NCBI GenBank assembly: GCA_934591725.1
Contig: CAKTPR010000002.1
Location: 1-43,841 of the forward strand
Origin: an uncultured Oscillospiraceae bacterium
Lineage (GTDB): Bacteria > Bacillota > Clostridia > Oscillospirales > Oscillospiraceae
Length of the DNA stretch: 43,841 nt
Direction: 5' to 3'
This document shows positions 31,507 through 40,511 of this stretch, piece after piece (the first letter of the stretch is position 1; each line of letters opens with the position of its first letter). The translations under genes and the position numbers were made by a program. The notes beneath the pieces were generated by a model. That model ran no database searches, was not told where the DNA came from, and worked only from the letters and a program-made list of their open reading frames with translations.

Positions 31507-32379
31507 TTACAGGTATTCCTTTACCGCCGGATAAGTCGTCGCGTATGCCTCACGTATCACGGCTCTCTGTTCCTGAGCCCAATATTCCGGGCGGACAGTC
31601 TCGATCGAGACTATCCCGTCATAGCCGACAGCGCTGATATTGCTCATGAAGTCCTTGAGGTCGATCACCCCGCGCCCGCAGAAGCATCTGTCCGCCTGCC
31701 TTATTTCACCCAGTTCAACATCGTCCGCGTCATTTATATGCACCGCATATATCTTCTCCGCAGGCAGCTGCCTGATATACGAAAAATCATTGGACTTGTC
31801 AAATTGATAGATATTATAGCTGTCCAATACGAGCCCGACATTTTCTCTGTCTACGCCTCTGATGATCTCGTCTGCCTGACGCAGCGTGCGGACAGCGCAG
31901 CGCGGAGCGCCGACTATTTCAAAGCATATCCGGAGTGAGTGATCCCGCGCCCGCGATGAAAGCTCCCGCAAAATTCTTACGCACTCGCGCTTCGCATCCG
32001 GCCATGGCATTCCGTACGGCTCAGACTCGTTCACTCTGTTGAGCGGTGCGACCGTTATCACATCTGTAAGCCCCAGTGTTTCGTTCAGTTTTCCGGCAAG
32101 CGCCAGATCGTCAAGCAGTGCGGCCTCCCTGTCATCGCCGGGATGCGAAGTGAACAGCTCCGGGTACAGATACAGCGCGTTTATTCCTGCCGGCTGTATC
32201 GGGTACTTTCCGAAAAGCGCCTTCAGTTCGTCAAGACTGTGCTGCGCAAGATACGCTCTGAGCATATCGAAGCGCAGCTCTATTGCCTCAAATCCGCTGC
32301 GCCAGCATTCCTCAACATCCGTTTCAAGCGACGCGTTTTTGCAGTTGAGCGCGTTGGCTTCATTATAGCATATCTTCAT
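31507..32379 (-). CDS. Sugar phosphate isomerase/epimerase (AP endonuclease 2-type TIM barrel)
   Basis: 290 residues. Xylose-isomerase-like barrel with metal-ligand segments: AIELRFD near 33-39, LRICFEIVGAPR (Glu), GLVLDSYNIY (Asp) and YAVHINDADD (His). Members include IolE/IolI dehydratases, 3-dehydroshikimate dehydratases and ketose epimerases. It starts 6 bp after the Gfo/Idh gene without a clear ribosome binding site, so it probably depends on translational coupling. Last gene of TRAP operon 2; likely interconverts an oxidised sugar intermediate. Confidence 0.88.
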   Translation of the reverse strand: MKICYNEANALNCKNASLETDVEECWRSGFEAIELRFDMLRAYLAQHSLDELKALFGKYPIQPAGINALYLYPELFTSHPGDDREAALLDDLALAGKLNETLGLTDVITVAPLNRVNESEPYGMPWPDAKRECVRILRELSSRARDHSLRICFEIVGAPRCAVRTLRQADEIIRGVDRENVGLVLDSYNIYQFDKSNDFSYIRQLPAEKIYAVHINDADDVELGEIRQADRCFCGRGVIDLKDFMSNISAVGYDGIVSIETVRPEYWAQEQRAVIREAYATTYPAVKEYL

Positions 32380-32385
32380 AGCCGT

Positions 32386-33468
32386 TTATTTCAGCGGGAA
32401 TTTCACCGGAAGCCCGGTCTCGGTGCTGCGGAACACGGCTTCAAAGAGCTCGGTGCACTTCCTTCCGTCCTCACCGGTAACGAGAGGCCTGCGTCCCTCC
32501 GCAAGCGCCGACAGGAAATCGTCTATCTGCACGAGGTGGTAATGGGTCGTGAAGTCGATCTTGCTGAAAAGCTCATCATCATCGCGGCGCCACTTTTCAA
32601 GCATATCCTCCTCACCCTTCACCGTCCAGAGATCGTTGAACGGCGGTTCGGCAACGCTCGTCATGCCCGCAATGAACATCGATCCGCCGTCGGTCTGCAC
32701 ACCTATACTTGCCCCGTTGCTTCCGAACACATGCACCTTTCCGTACAGTCCCGGATTCTGGCTGTTGCTGACAATGATATTACCGAGCGCCCCGTTCTTG
32801 AATTTAATGACCGCTACCGCCGTATCCTCGACTTCAATATACGGGTGGTTATAATTCTTCCACACCCCGTACACCTCGTCGACGTCGCCCATGAACCACA
32901 GCAGCATATCCAGCAGGTGGGACGACTGGCTGACCATTGCGCCGCCGCCCTCGCCCGCCCATGTTCCGCGCCACGGATCCGAGCGGTAATACGCCTCATC
33001 GCGCCAGCTGTGCATAAAGGCCGTACCGATGATCGGCGTGCCGATCTTTCCGTCTTCGATCGCGCGGTGTACGCGCATGCACGGCTCATAGAACCGGCGC
33101 TGGCATATCGTGCCCACCTGGACTCCCGCTTCCTCTGCGGCGTTCAGGATACGGTCGCAGTCCTCCAGCGTAGTGGCAAGCGGCTTCTCGCAAAGCACAT
33201 GCGCCCCGCATTTTGCCGCAGTCACCGCCGGGTCTGCGTGTGCCGGGTGCGGCGTGCAGATGCTGACGACCTCAACTCCACTCTCCCGGATCATCGTCTC
33301 AATGTCCGTGTACGGCTTTACACCGTATTTATCCGCAAGGCGCTTCGCCTTATCGTAGCTTCTGGCATAGACCGCGGTGAAGTCCGAATACTCCGACTTT
33401 GCATATGCCTCGGCGTGGAATTCGCCGACCTTGCCGCAGCCGATAACGGCTGTTCTGAATTTACGCAT
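32386..33468 (-). CDS. Gfo/Idh/MocA-family oxidoreductase
   Basis: 360 residues. N-terminal Rossmann domain with GCGKVG at 10-15 binds NAD(P); the catalytic-site lysine lies in CEKPLA near 93-98; the C-terminal domain carries GGGAMVSQSSHLLD, where the His and Asp are typical substrate-side residues. It oxidises or reduces a sugar or polyol ring carbon. It starts 13 bp after dctM, inside TRAP operon 2. Substrate unknown, probably a sugar acid or its derivative. Confidence 0.93.
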   Translation of the reverse strand: MRKFRTAVIGCGKVGEFHAEAYAKSEYSDFTAVYARSYDKAKRLADKYGVKPYTDIETMIRESGVEVVSICTPHPAHADPAVTAAKCGAHVLCEKPLATTLEDCDRILNAAEEAGVQVGTICQRRFYEPCMRVHRAIEDGKIGTPIIGTAFMHSWRDEAYYRSDPWRGTWAGEGGGAMVSQSSHLLDMLLWFMGDVDEVYGVWKNYNHPYIEVEDTAVAVIKFKNGALGNIIVSNSQNPGLYGKVHVFGSNGASIGVQTDGGSMFIAGMTSVAEPPFNDLWTVKGEEDMLEKWRRDDDELFSKIDFTTHYHLVQIDDFLSALAEGRRPLVTGEDGRKCTELFEAVFRSTETGLPVKFPLK

Positions 33469-33481
33469 GACGCTTACCCCA

Positions 33482-34768
33482 TTACATTCCGAAGCCTGCC
33501 ACCGTCGGCAGCCATGTTGTTATCCCCGGCACAAACATTATCAGCAGGCACACAACAGTCGCCAGCAGAATAAACTGCGGAAGATACTTCAGCGTGTCGG
33601 CAAACTTGATGCCCGCGATCCCGGAGGTGATATAAAGGTTGACACCCACAGGCGGCGTAATTGCGCCGATAAGCAGGGTCACGATAAAGAGCATGGCAAA
33701 CTGGATGTTGTCAATGCCGTAGCTCAGTGCCAACGGGTTCAGCACCGGAACAAGTATCGTCAGCGCCGCGATGGTCTCCATGAAGCAGCCGACAAACAGC
33801 AGCAGAACGATGATGAGCAGCATAATGACATATTTGCTGTTCGTAAGATTGGTCATTGCGGCGACTACTTTGACCGGGAACGCTTCAACGCTTAATATCC
33901 AGCCGAAAAGGCTCGCCACAGATACAATAAGCATCAGCTTGCAGGCCGTCATGACCGACTCGCGCATTGCTTTCCAGAAGCGCCTGAAGGTCAGCTTCCT
34001 GCTGCATATTCCGTAGGCGATCGCGTATATGCAGGCTACCGCCGCAGACTCCGTCGCGGTGAATACGCCGCTGAGAATACCGCCGATTATGATCGCCGGC
34101 ATGATCAGCGCGGGCAGCGCAGTTCCGAGGATGCTCAGGACTTCTGCGCGGGTGCGCTTATCTGCCCCGCTGTTGACGAGCTTGCGTTTAACGGCATATC
34201 TGTAACACAGCCACAGCAGCCCCGCCGCAAGAATGATACCCGGCAGAACGCCTGCTATGAACAGTGCCCCGACACTCAGGCCGGTCGCCGTCGAATACAG
34301 TATGGCCAGTATTGAAGGCGGGATTATAGGCCCAAGAATACCGGTCGTGGAAATAAGGCCGCAAGACCATGAATCCTCATAGCCCTTTTCTTTCATCGCC
34401 GGGATGAGTATGGAGCCTATTGCGCTGGTGTCAGCAGCGTTCGAGCCCGAAACGCCTGCGAATATAACGCCCGCGACGACGCCTGCCATGGCAAGGCCGC
34501 CCTTGATCCTGCCGACAAGAAGCTCGGCAAATTCAACAAGCTGCTTTGAAATCCCGGCAGCGTCCATCAGGTTCCCCGCGAGCAGGAAATACGGTATCGC
34601 CATAAGCGAGAACGAATCAAGGCCGCCGAACATCTTTGAGGCAACGGTTATTGCGGAGTTCGGCATATGCGTGATCAGCGCCGCAAACGCGCCGAGTCCC
34701 ATGCAGTAGGCGATCGGCACGCCGAGAATTATGAGCAAAAGGAAAATCAACGACATCATTCCGACCAT
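33482..34768 (-). CDS. dctM: TRAP transporter large permease (DctM), operon 2
   Basis: 428 residues, about 12 membrane segments, with the family stretches SGSNAADTSAIGSILIPAM and PPSILAILYS. Its start overlaps the dctQ stop by one base (TAATG). It is a separate lineage from the dctM at 19016, judging by its different loops, so the two operons probably import different substrates. Confidence 0.95.
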   Translation of the reverse strand: MVGMMSLIFLLLIILGVPIAYCMGLGAFAALITHMPNSAITVASKMFGGLDSFSLMAIPYFLLAGNLMDAAGISKQLVEFAELLVGRIKGGLAMAGVVAGVIFAGVSGSNAADTSAIGSILIPAMKEKGYEDSWSCGLISTTGILGPIIPPSILAILYSTATGLSVGALFIAGVLPGIILAAGLLWLCYRYAVKRKLVNSGADKRTRAEVLSILGTALPALIMPAIIIGGILSGVFTATESAAVACIYAIAYGICSRKLTFRRFWKAMRESVMTACKLMLIVSVASLFGWILSVEAFPVKVVAAMTNLTNSKYVIMLLIIVLLLFVGCFMETIAALTILVPVLNPLALSYGIDNIQFAMLFIVTLLIGAITPPVGVNLYITSGIAGIKFADTLKYLPQFILLATVVCLLIMFVPGITTWLPTVAGFGM

Positions 34769-35232
34769 TACGCTTTTTCCTCCTTGCCTTTCAAAATGAG
34801 CACTATTCTTCTTGCGCTGAAAACGAGCATGATCGCAGCGCCGGCCGGGATCGCCGCATAAACATAACCATAGGGTATTCTGAGTGAAGCGGTTCTCTGT
34901 GCCATGTTGATCGCGGCAATTTTGCTGCCGTAGATCATTATAACAATATCAAATACTATGCAGAGCACTTCAATGGCAACGAGCAATGCTTTTCTTGCAT
35001 TCCCGGTAAGCTTATTCGGCAGCAGGTCGAGCGCAAGGTGCGCTCCGCAGCGGGTGACCTCCGGCATTGCCAAAAAGAACAGCCAAATGAACATATAGCG
35101 GATAAGCTCTTCCGCCCAGATGATCGAGTTATTCAGCACGTATCTCCATATGACGCTTGCAAAGGCAAGGATCACGCATCCGAGAAACAGCGCCGAGGCG
35201 ACATCGACCAATGCAGAGGATATTTTTTTCAT
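34768..35232 (-). CDS. dctQ: TRAP transporter small permease (DctQ), operon 2
   Basis: About 154 residues and four membrane helices, with the conserved WAEELIRYMFIWLFFLA-like segment. The start at 35232 is chosen for AGGAGGTACG upstream; a longer frame to 35274 has no site. It lacks the charged C-terminal tail of the operon 1 DctQ. Confidence 0.92.
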   Translation of the reverse strand: MKKISSALVDVASALFLGCVILAFASVIWRYVLNNSIIWAEELIRYMFIWLFFLAMPEVTRCGAHLALDLLPNKLTGNARKALLVAIEVLCIVFDIVIMIYGSKIAAINMAQRTASLRIPYGYVYAAIPAGAAIMLVFSARRIVLILKGKEEKA

Positions 35233-35282
35233 CGTACCTCCTGTTTTCCGTGTTAATGTCTTAACTACTGTCAATTCACAGG

Positions 35283-35315
35283 CACAGAGGGAAATCTTTC
35301 GATTGCCCCTCTGTG
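35283..35315 (-). terminator. Hairpin between dctP and dctQ, operon 2
   Basis: Nine-bp stem CACAGAGGG/CCCTCTGTG (35283-35291 with 35307-35315), 28 bp after the dctP stop. It has no T-run, so it may protect dctP mRNA from 3' decay rather than terminate. Confidence 0.5.
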
Positions 35316-35343
35316 TCCGTTTACTGTATAGTAATAAAAAGTT

Positions 35344-36390
35344 TTATTTTACGCTTGCAATATCCTGCTGGATAAGATCATAAAGTTCATTTCTTACCTC
35401 GTTGTCGCCAAGGAAGCTCGTGACATAATCGGAAACAAGCTCCTTTGCCTTAGCAAGATCTGCCGGGGTGAACACTACGCCGAATTCTACAAGCTGGTCA
35501 TAATAACCGGTCTCAAGGTCGCAGAACAGCTTGCGCTGGCTTGCTTCCATCTCCGTGACGCACTCTTCGAGGATAGCCTTGAGGTCGTCGGGGAGACTGT
35601 TATATACGTTCTTGTTGATAACAAGGCCGCAGTCGCACATGATATGGCCGGTCTGGAGGCAGTTCTTTGCAACCTCGTAGATATTGTAGTTAACAGCGGT
35701 ATCCATGGAGCCTTCCATCGCTCCGACAACGCCCTGCTGGATAGCGGAGTACATCTCGGTCGCTGCAATGCTCGTCGGGTTCGCGCCAAGCGCCTTGAAC
35801 AGCTCGACATATACGCTGGATTCCGGGGTGCGGATCTTCAGTCCCTGCATTCCGTCGAGACTTGTAAGCTCATCCTTGGCATAGACATCACGCTTGCCGC
35901 CGTCAAACCATGCAAGAATACGCAGGTTGGTCTTGCTTTCGAGAATGCTGCTGTAATAGTCTCCGGCCGCGCCGTCCATTGCCGCATAGAACTCATCCTT
36001 ATTCTCAAAGAGGAAAGGCAGGATAAAGGTTCCGAGATCCTCATCATAGTTGGAATAGACGCCGGTCTCGCCATAGCCTATTTCAATTGTTCCAAGGTTA
36101 ACGGCCTCAACGATCTCGCGCTGTGAGCCGAGCGCGCCGCCGGTGGACAGGGTGATCTTTATGCGTCCGTCGGTCTTTGCCTCAAGGTTCTCGATGAACT
36201 GCTTTATGGACTGGACTGCGGGAGTACCGTCGGGGTGGTGTGTGCCGAGCGTCCACTGATAAACCGTGTCCGCCGCCGCGGTGTTCCCCTGCTCCGCAGC
36301 AGGCTGGGATGCGTTCTGGGCCGTGCTGCCGCAGGCACAAAGCGCCAGCGTCATAACGACAGCGAGAATGACAGCTATGATCTTCTTCAT
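35344..36390 (-). CDS. dctP: TRAP transporter substrate-binding lipoprotein (DctP), operon 2
   Basis: 348 residues. Signal peptide with lipobox LCAC, then the DctP fold. The ligand Arg lies in GLKIRTPESSVYVELFKALGANPT, and QQGVVGAMEG follows. AAGGAGA precedes the ATG. It starts 30 bp after the enolase-superfamily gene, so enzyme and transporter are co-transcribed. The ligand is probably a sugar acid that the enzyme dehydrates. Confidence 0.94.
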   Translation of the reverse strand: MKKIIAVILAVVMTLALCACGSTAQNASQPAAEQGNTAAADTVYQWTLGTHHPDGTPAVQSIKQFIENLEAKTDGRIKITLSTGGALGSQREIVEAVNLGTIEIGYGETGVYSNYDEDLGTFILPFLFENKDEFYAAMDGAAGDYYSSILESKTNLRILAWFDGGKRDVYAKDELTSLDGMQGLKIRTPESSVYVELFKALGANPTSIAATEMYSAIQQGVVGAMEGSMDTAVNYNIYEVAKNCLQTGHIMCDCGLVINKNVYNSLPDDLKAILEECVTEMEASQRKLFCDLETGYYDQLVEFGVVFTPADLAKAKELVSDYVTSFLGDNEVRNELYDLIQQDIASVK

Positions 36391-36420
36391 GATTCGTCTC
36401 CTTTTATTTTTTATATTTCT

Positions 36421-37509
36421 TTATTTTACCGGCGTGAGGTACTCTTCCTTGAAGCTGAAGCCCCAGCCGGGAGTTTCTCTGGGATAGGCATAGCCGTTTT
36501 CTATGCGCATGGTGTTGTCGATGATGGCGTTTATCCAGTCGAAGGATTCCGCGCCGTATACCTTCGGCACCGTGCAGAGCAGCGGCACGTCGTAGTCCTT
36601 ATAATAATGCGGGAGTGCGGGGATATCGTAGGCATTTGCCAGTGCGATGGAGTCGCGCCACGTCTCTACGCCGCCCATACGGACGAGGTCGGGCTGCCAC
36701 ATATCGATCGCGTTGCGCTTGATAAGCTCCTTGAGCGACTGGCAATCGTACTCACGCTCGCCGCAGGCGATGGCTATGCCGCACTGGTTGCGCAGCAGCT
36801 GGTATCCGGCGTGGTTATCCTTGCCGATAGGCTCCTCGAACCACTGCAGTCCGATCTCTCTAGCCTGCTTTGCAAGCGCCAGCGCCGTCGGTACGTCCAT
36901 GCCCTGATTGGCGTCCATCATGATCTTCGTCTTATCGCCCAGCTTCTCGCGGCACATTCTCAGGCGCGCGATGTCGCGTTCGATGCCGTCGGGGTGACCG
37001 ACCTTGACCTTGACCGCGGTAAAGCCGCGCTTCTGATAGTCAAGCACCTCGTCAAGCAGCTCCTGATCGGAATAGGATATCCAGCCGCCGCTGCCGTAAA
37101 CCGGGATCTTCTTCATGTTCGACCCGAACAGCTTCCAGATAGGCTGTCCCAGCGTCTTGCCCTTTGCGTCCCACATGGCGATATTCAGCGCCGCGATCGC
37201 ACAGTTCTGCACGCCGTTGATGCCGAAATACTCCGCCTCCTTATCCCAGTCCTGTTTGACGCGCACGGTCTCATGGACCTGGTACCCGCCGTTGAGCACG
37301 AAATTGCGCACATCCTTGAGCGCGCCCTCTATCGCGTTCGGCGAGTAATGGAAGGACAGCAGGTAGCCCTGGCCGGTAACACCGCTCTCAAGCTCGACTT
37401 CCAGAACATAAAACGATATCTTGCTGATATCGTGCGTCGCATCCGCGATAGGCTTGCTGAGCGTGGATACGGCGCTGTAAATTCTGACGTCTTTTATTGA
37501 TGTTTTCAT
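36421..37509 (-). CDS. Mandelate racemase/muconate-lactonizing enzyme family (likely sugar-acid dehydratase)
   Basis: About 362 residues, normal for the family. Enolase-superfamily catalytic groups are in order: KVK at 167-169, metal ligands Asp199 (MDANQG), Glu225/226 (FEEP) and Glu251 (CGERE), and the Asp274/His301 base pair (ALPHYY). Lys plus His on opposite faces is the mandelate racemase subgroup, mostly acid-sugar dehydratases. The start at 37509 follows AAGGAGAAGG; a longer frame to 37554 would cover an operator. First gene of TRAP operon 2, divergent from gntR. Confidence 0.92.
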   Translation of the reverse strand: MKTSIKDVRIYSAVSTLSKPIADATHDISKISFYVLEVELESGVTGQGYLLSFHYSPNAIEGALKDVRNFVLNGGYQVHETVRVKQDWDKEAEYFGINGVQNCAIAALNIAMWDAKGKTLGQPIWKLFGSNMKKIPVYGSGGWISYSDQELLDEVLDYQKRGFTAVKVKVGHPDGIERDIARLRMCREKLGDKTKIMMDANQGMDVPTALALAKQAREIGLQWFEEPIGKDNHAGYQLLRNQCGIAIACGEREYDCQSLKELIKRNAIDMWQPDLVRMGGVETWRDSIALANAYDIPALPHYYKDYDVPLLCTVPKVYGAESFDWINAIIDNTMRIENGYAYPRETPGWGFSFKEEYLTPVK

Positions 37510-37532
37510 CTGCCTTCTCCTTTTTCTGATTA

Positions 37533-37763
37533 GATATATCAGTTTCTCTATCATTCTTCCGTGACAGTATGGCTATATTTTCCATTGCTTTTGCTTAAGC
37601 CGTAATCCCACATACGAATTTTAATATTCGGATTTGAGACTTTCGTCAAAACTGATATATCTGCTTGCAATCTGATGATAGCAGTCAGATATATCAGTTG
37701 TCAAGCCTAATTGTCTGTTTCTGTCTTTTACACAATTATTTTCAGGGCTTTTTGTGATATATC
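37533..37763. promoter_or_regulatory. Four GATATATC operator cores between TRAP operon 2 and gntR
   Basis: The 8-bp palindrome GATATATC occurs four times: 37533-37540, 37654-37661, 37688-37695 and 37756-37763. Flanks extend the symmetry, best at the fourth (TGTGATATATCACA, perfect 14 bp); the first and third share GATATATCAGT and the second has the reverse, ACTGATATATC. Starts of sites 2, 3 and 4 are 34 and 68 bp apart. The third lies inside promoter P1 and the second borders promoter P2. They are the likely binding sites of the adjacent GntR protein. Confidence 0.7.
37621..37704 (-). promoter_or_regulatory. Two promoters of TRAP operon 2
   Basis: P1: TTGACA (37699-37704), 18-bp spacer, TATCAT (37675-37680), with operator core 3 inside the spacer. 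P2: TTGACG (37644-37649), 17-bp spacer, TATTAA (37621-37626), with operator core 2 just upstream of the -35. Confidence 0.6.
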
Positions 37764-37778
37764 ACAATCAAGTTTATC

Positions 37779-37807
37779 TTGAATTTCCTGTGAAGGTGTT
37801 GTATACT
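37779..37807 (+). promoter_or_regulatory. Promoter of gntR
   Basis: TTGAAT (37779-37784), 17-bp spacer, TATACT (37802-37807). Operator core 4 ends 16 bp upstream of the -35. Confidence 0.65.
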
Positions 37808-37851
37808 TTTACTGTTATTGAGAAAACAACTTGGCCGTTGAAAGAGGTATT

Positions 37852-38502
37852 ATGGATAACCTTAAAGAAACCGCTTACAGAAATATCAAGCAGCGCATCC
37901 TTTCGTGCGAGCTCATGCCGGGTACCCGGATCAAAGACAAGGAGCTTATTGAGGAGATCGGCGTCGGGCGCACTCCGGTGCGCGAAGCGCTGATGCTGCT
38001 CGAGCAGGAAAATCTCATAACCGTAGTTCCCCGTTCAGGCACCTATGTCAGTGAAATAAGCGTAGAGGCCGTGAACGAGCTTTATCAGCTGAGGAAGATA
38101 ATCGAGCCTTCCGCTGCGGTCATGGTCAAAAATTCTGCCGACAGCATGGTGCTTTTGGATTACTGCGACAAATTTGAGGAGCTGTGTCACGGGAACGCGC
38201 AAAGCAATTACCTTGAAATGAACGCTCTCGATGTTGAGTTTCACAAGTATATCATCGGCTGTGCCGGCAACCGCCGGCTGAGCGATTACTTCACAACGAT
38301 GATGGAGCTTCTGTACCGTCTCGGCATATACAATACGATGCACACGCAGAATAACCCCCTTGAAACTACTTACTCAGAGCACAGAGCCATTGCGCAGGCC
38401 ATAATCAGCGGCGACGATGAATCGATCATAAAGTCGTACAATGAGCATATCAGCCGCTCGCAGCTCGCATCCCTTACCGCGCTGCGATATACCGAAAAAT
38501 AA
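37852..38502 (+). CDS. GntR-family regulator, FCD subfamily
   Basis: About 216 residues. Winged helix 1-70 with the GntR signature GRTPVREAL. The all-helical FCD domain (about 78-210) has the metal-ligand pattern Asp/His (LDVEFHKY), His (EHRAI) and His (NEHIS). FCD regulators usually bind carboxylic acids such as sugar acids, which fits the divergent dehydratase/TRAP operon. GAGG 6 nt before the ATG sets the start; a TTG at 37831 is not supported. Confidence 0.94.
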   Translation: MDNLKETAYRNIKQRILSCELMPGTRIKDKELIEEIGVGRTPVREALMLLEQENLITVVPRSGTYVSEISVEAVNELYQLRKIIEPSAAVMVKNSADSMVLLDYCDKFEELCHGNAQSNYLEMNALDVEFHKYIIGCAGNRRLSDYFTTMMELLYRLGIYNTMHTQNNPLETTYSEHRAIAQAIISGDDESIIKSYNEHISRSQLASLTALRYTEK

Positions 38503-38542
38503 ACATACTGCCGCTTCTCTTTCGGGAAGCGGCAGTATGTTT
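38501..38542. terminator. Bidirectional terminator between gntR and kimA
   Basis: Perfect 17-bp stem (38501-38517 with 38526-38542) beginning at the gntR stop, with TTTATTTTC on the plus side. Confidence 0.88.
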
Positions 38543-38546
38543 ATTT

Positions 38547-40385
38547 TCATATTATATACGGCACCGTGAATACCGAGACGTTTCTGTACCTCTCAAGCTT
38601 CTTGCTGAGACGCTGCGTTGTCTGGTTATGCAGCAGCTTCTTCAGCGGGGAGGTCACAACGAGCGCACCCATCATGACCGTCAGGTTCTCATGCTCATGA
38701 AGCTGCGCCGCCTCATCCTCGACGTGCTTTATAAGCACCTCGTTTACATTGCGGTACGCCGTAACGTCATACACAAACTTCGCGTTCAGGTCAAGCTCGT
38801 CGAGCTGCGCCTTGAGCCTGCGCGCCTTCTGTTCGTCATCCGTCACGTTATACAGCTCTATCTCGGAAAAGCCGCAGCTCTGGGCGCACCTGAGCGTTTT
38901 CACAAACGAACGGTTGAGCGTCTGCACAGGGATGATGACCTTGCCCGGCATAATGTAGCGCAGCATATCGCGTGCCTCGTCCGTGCTTCGCAGCGTGAGG
39001 TCTGCGGAGACTGATGCGTAATGCTTCTTGATGGACTTCATCACGTACACCAGCAGCGGGATGAGTATAACGACGACCCACGCTCCCTCGGTGAAGCGCG
39101 TGATGGCGATGACGAGACACACCACGGCGCACACGACCGTGCCAAGCGCGTTGATGACCGCCTTATGGTGCCAGCCCGGAGTCCTGAGCTTGACCCAGTG
39201 GGCGAGCATGCCGGCCTGCGAGATCGTAAACGAGATGAACACGCCCGTCGCGTAGAGCGGCAGCAGCGTATGCGTGTCGGCATTGAAGAGGAAGATAAGC
39301 GCCGAGGACGCGAAGAATATCAGCAGCACGCCGTTTGAGAAGTTCAGCCTTGCGCCGCGCTGGGTGTAGCGGCGCGGCATATATCCGTCGCGCGCGACCA
39401 TCGCGAGCAGCAGCGGCATACCGGCGTATGCCGTGTTTGCCGCAAGTGAAAGTATAACGACCGTCGCTATCTGGAACACATAGAAGCACACGCTCCCGCT
39501 GCCGAACACTGCGGATGCAAGGCTCGCAATTGCGGTAACGCCCTCTTGCGGGACGATGTGGTAAATATCCGTCAGCACGGCGATGCTTATAAAGGTCACT
39601 CCGACTGTGAGCGCCATAAGGCCGAGAACTCTTTTTGCGTTCTTTGCCGACGGGTCGCGGAAGGACGGCACGCCGTTGCTCACAGCCTCGACGCCGGTCA
39701 GCGCGGTGCAGCCGGAAGCGAACGCGCGCAGGATAAGGAACACCGTCACATCCCCCGCCACCTCAATGACCGCCGTCGGCTCAGGCGGCTGGTACCCGAA
39801 CACGAGCACGCGCGCAAAGCCCGTCACGATAAGCGCAAGGATAGCGAATATGAAGAAATACGTAGGCACGCCGAACATGACCGCCGACTCGCGCATACCT
39901 CTGAGGTTGCCCCACGTGAGGATGCAGACGATAACAAAGGCGATCCACGGCTTGTACGCTGCCAGCTCCGGGAACGCGGATGCCACTGCCGCCGCGCCTG
40001 AGCAGCTCGACACCGCCACAGTCAGGATATACCCGACCAGCAGCGACGACGCCGCAGTGAGCCCCGGCGCTTCGCCGAGGTTGTCCGCACCGACGATATA
40101 CGCGCCGCCGCCCTGCGGGTAAGCATCTATCGTCTGCCGGTAGCAAAACACAAGGATGAGCAGCAGCGCAATGATCGCACACATGACGTATACGAGCGTG
40201 TGTGCGGCAAGCAGCCCCATCACCGGCAGCAGCACCATCAGCACTTCCTCACCGGCATATGCCACTGAGGAGATAGTGTCGCTGGAATAGATCGGCAGCC
40301 CCCACAGCACACCGAACTTTTCACCGCTAAGATCGGAGTCCTTCAATGGCTTGCCGATAAAGATGTCGCGGAGCTTATTTTTCAT
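38547..40385 (-). CDS. kimA: KimA-like potassium importer (APC superfamily)
   Basis: About 612 residues, like Bacillus KimA (YdaO). Twelve membrane helices in the first ~460 residues, with the APC-type first-helix motif SSDTISSVAYAGEE near 34-47, then a ~150-residue cytoplasmic C-terminal domain. Family members take up K+ with high affinity and are inhibited by c-di-AMP. Start at 40385 (GGAGGG upstream, slightly far). The upstream c-di-AMP riboswitch and terminator support the assignment independently: high c-di-AMP should stop transcription. An amino acid permease is the alternative, less likely given the riboswitch. Confidence 0.88.
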   Translation of the reverse strand: MKNKLRDIFIGKPLKDSDLSGEKFGVLWGLPIYSSDTISSVAYAGEEVLMVLLPVMGLLAAHTLVYVMCAIIALLLILVFCYRQTIDAYPQGGGAYIVGADNLGEAPGLTAASSLLVGYILTVAVSSCSGAAAVASAFPELAAYKPWIAFVIVCILTWGNLRGMRESAVMFGVPTYFFIFAILALIVTGFARVLVFGYQPPEPTAVIEVAGDVTVFLILRAFASGCTALTGVEAVSNGVPSFRDPSAKNAKRVLGLMALTVGVTFISIAVLTDIYHIVPQEGVTAIASLASAVFGSGSVCFYVFQIATVVILSLAANTAYAGMPLLLAMVARDGYMPRRYTQRGARLNFSNGVLLIFFASSALIFLFNADTHTLLPLYATGVFISFTISQAGMLAHWVKLRTPGWHHKAVINALGTVVCAVVCLVIAITRFTEGAWVVVILIPLLVYVMKSIKKHYASVSADLTLRSTDEARDMLRYIMPGKVIIPVQTLNRSFVKTLRCAQSCGFSEIELYNVTDDEQKARRLKAQLDELDLNAKFVYDVTAYRNVNEVLIKHVEDEAAQLHEHENLTVMMGALVVTSPLKKLLHNQTTQRLSKKLERYRNVSVFTVPYII

Positions 40386-40435
40386 TATGTATTGACCCTC
40401 CATCCGCCGCATATGAGACATTTCTCAACGGCGGG

Positions 40436-40472
40436 AAAAATAAAAACGCTGTGTTTACTTAAAACACAGCGT
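40436..40472 (-). terminator. Riboswitch-linked terminator of kimA
   Basis: Minus strand: ACGCTGTGTTT/AAACACAGCGT stem (40446-40456 with 40462-40472) followed by TTTTTATTTTT, lying between the riboswitch and the kimA start, as needed for premature termination. Confidence 0.88.
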
Positions 40473-40511
40473 AAAGAGACCATATGGAGGCGTGAGGACG
40501 CCTTGATCCGC

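Noticed and set aside
32143..33573. 476-codon plus-strand frame over the Gfo/Idh gene
   Set aside because: No domain or ribosome binding site; the opposite strand has a complete oxidoreductase with motifs.
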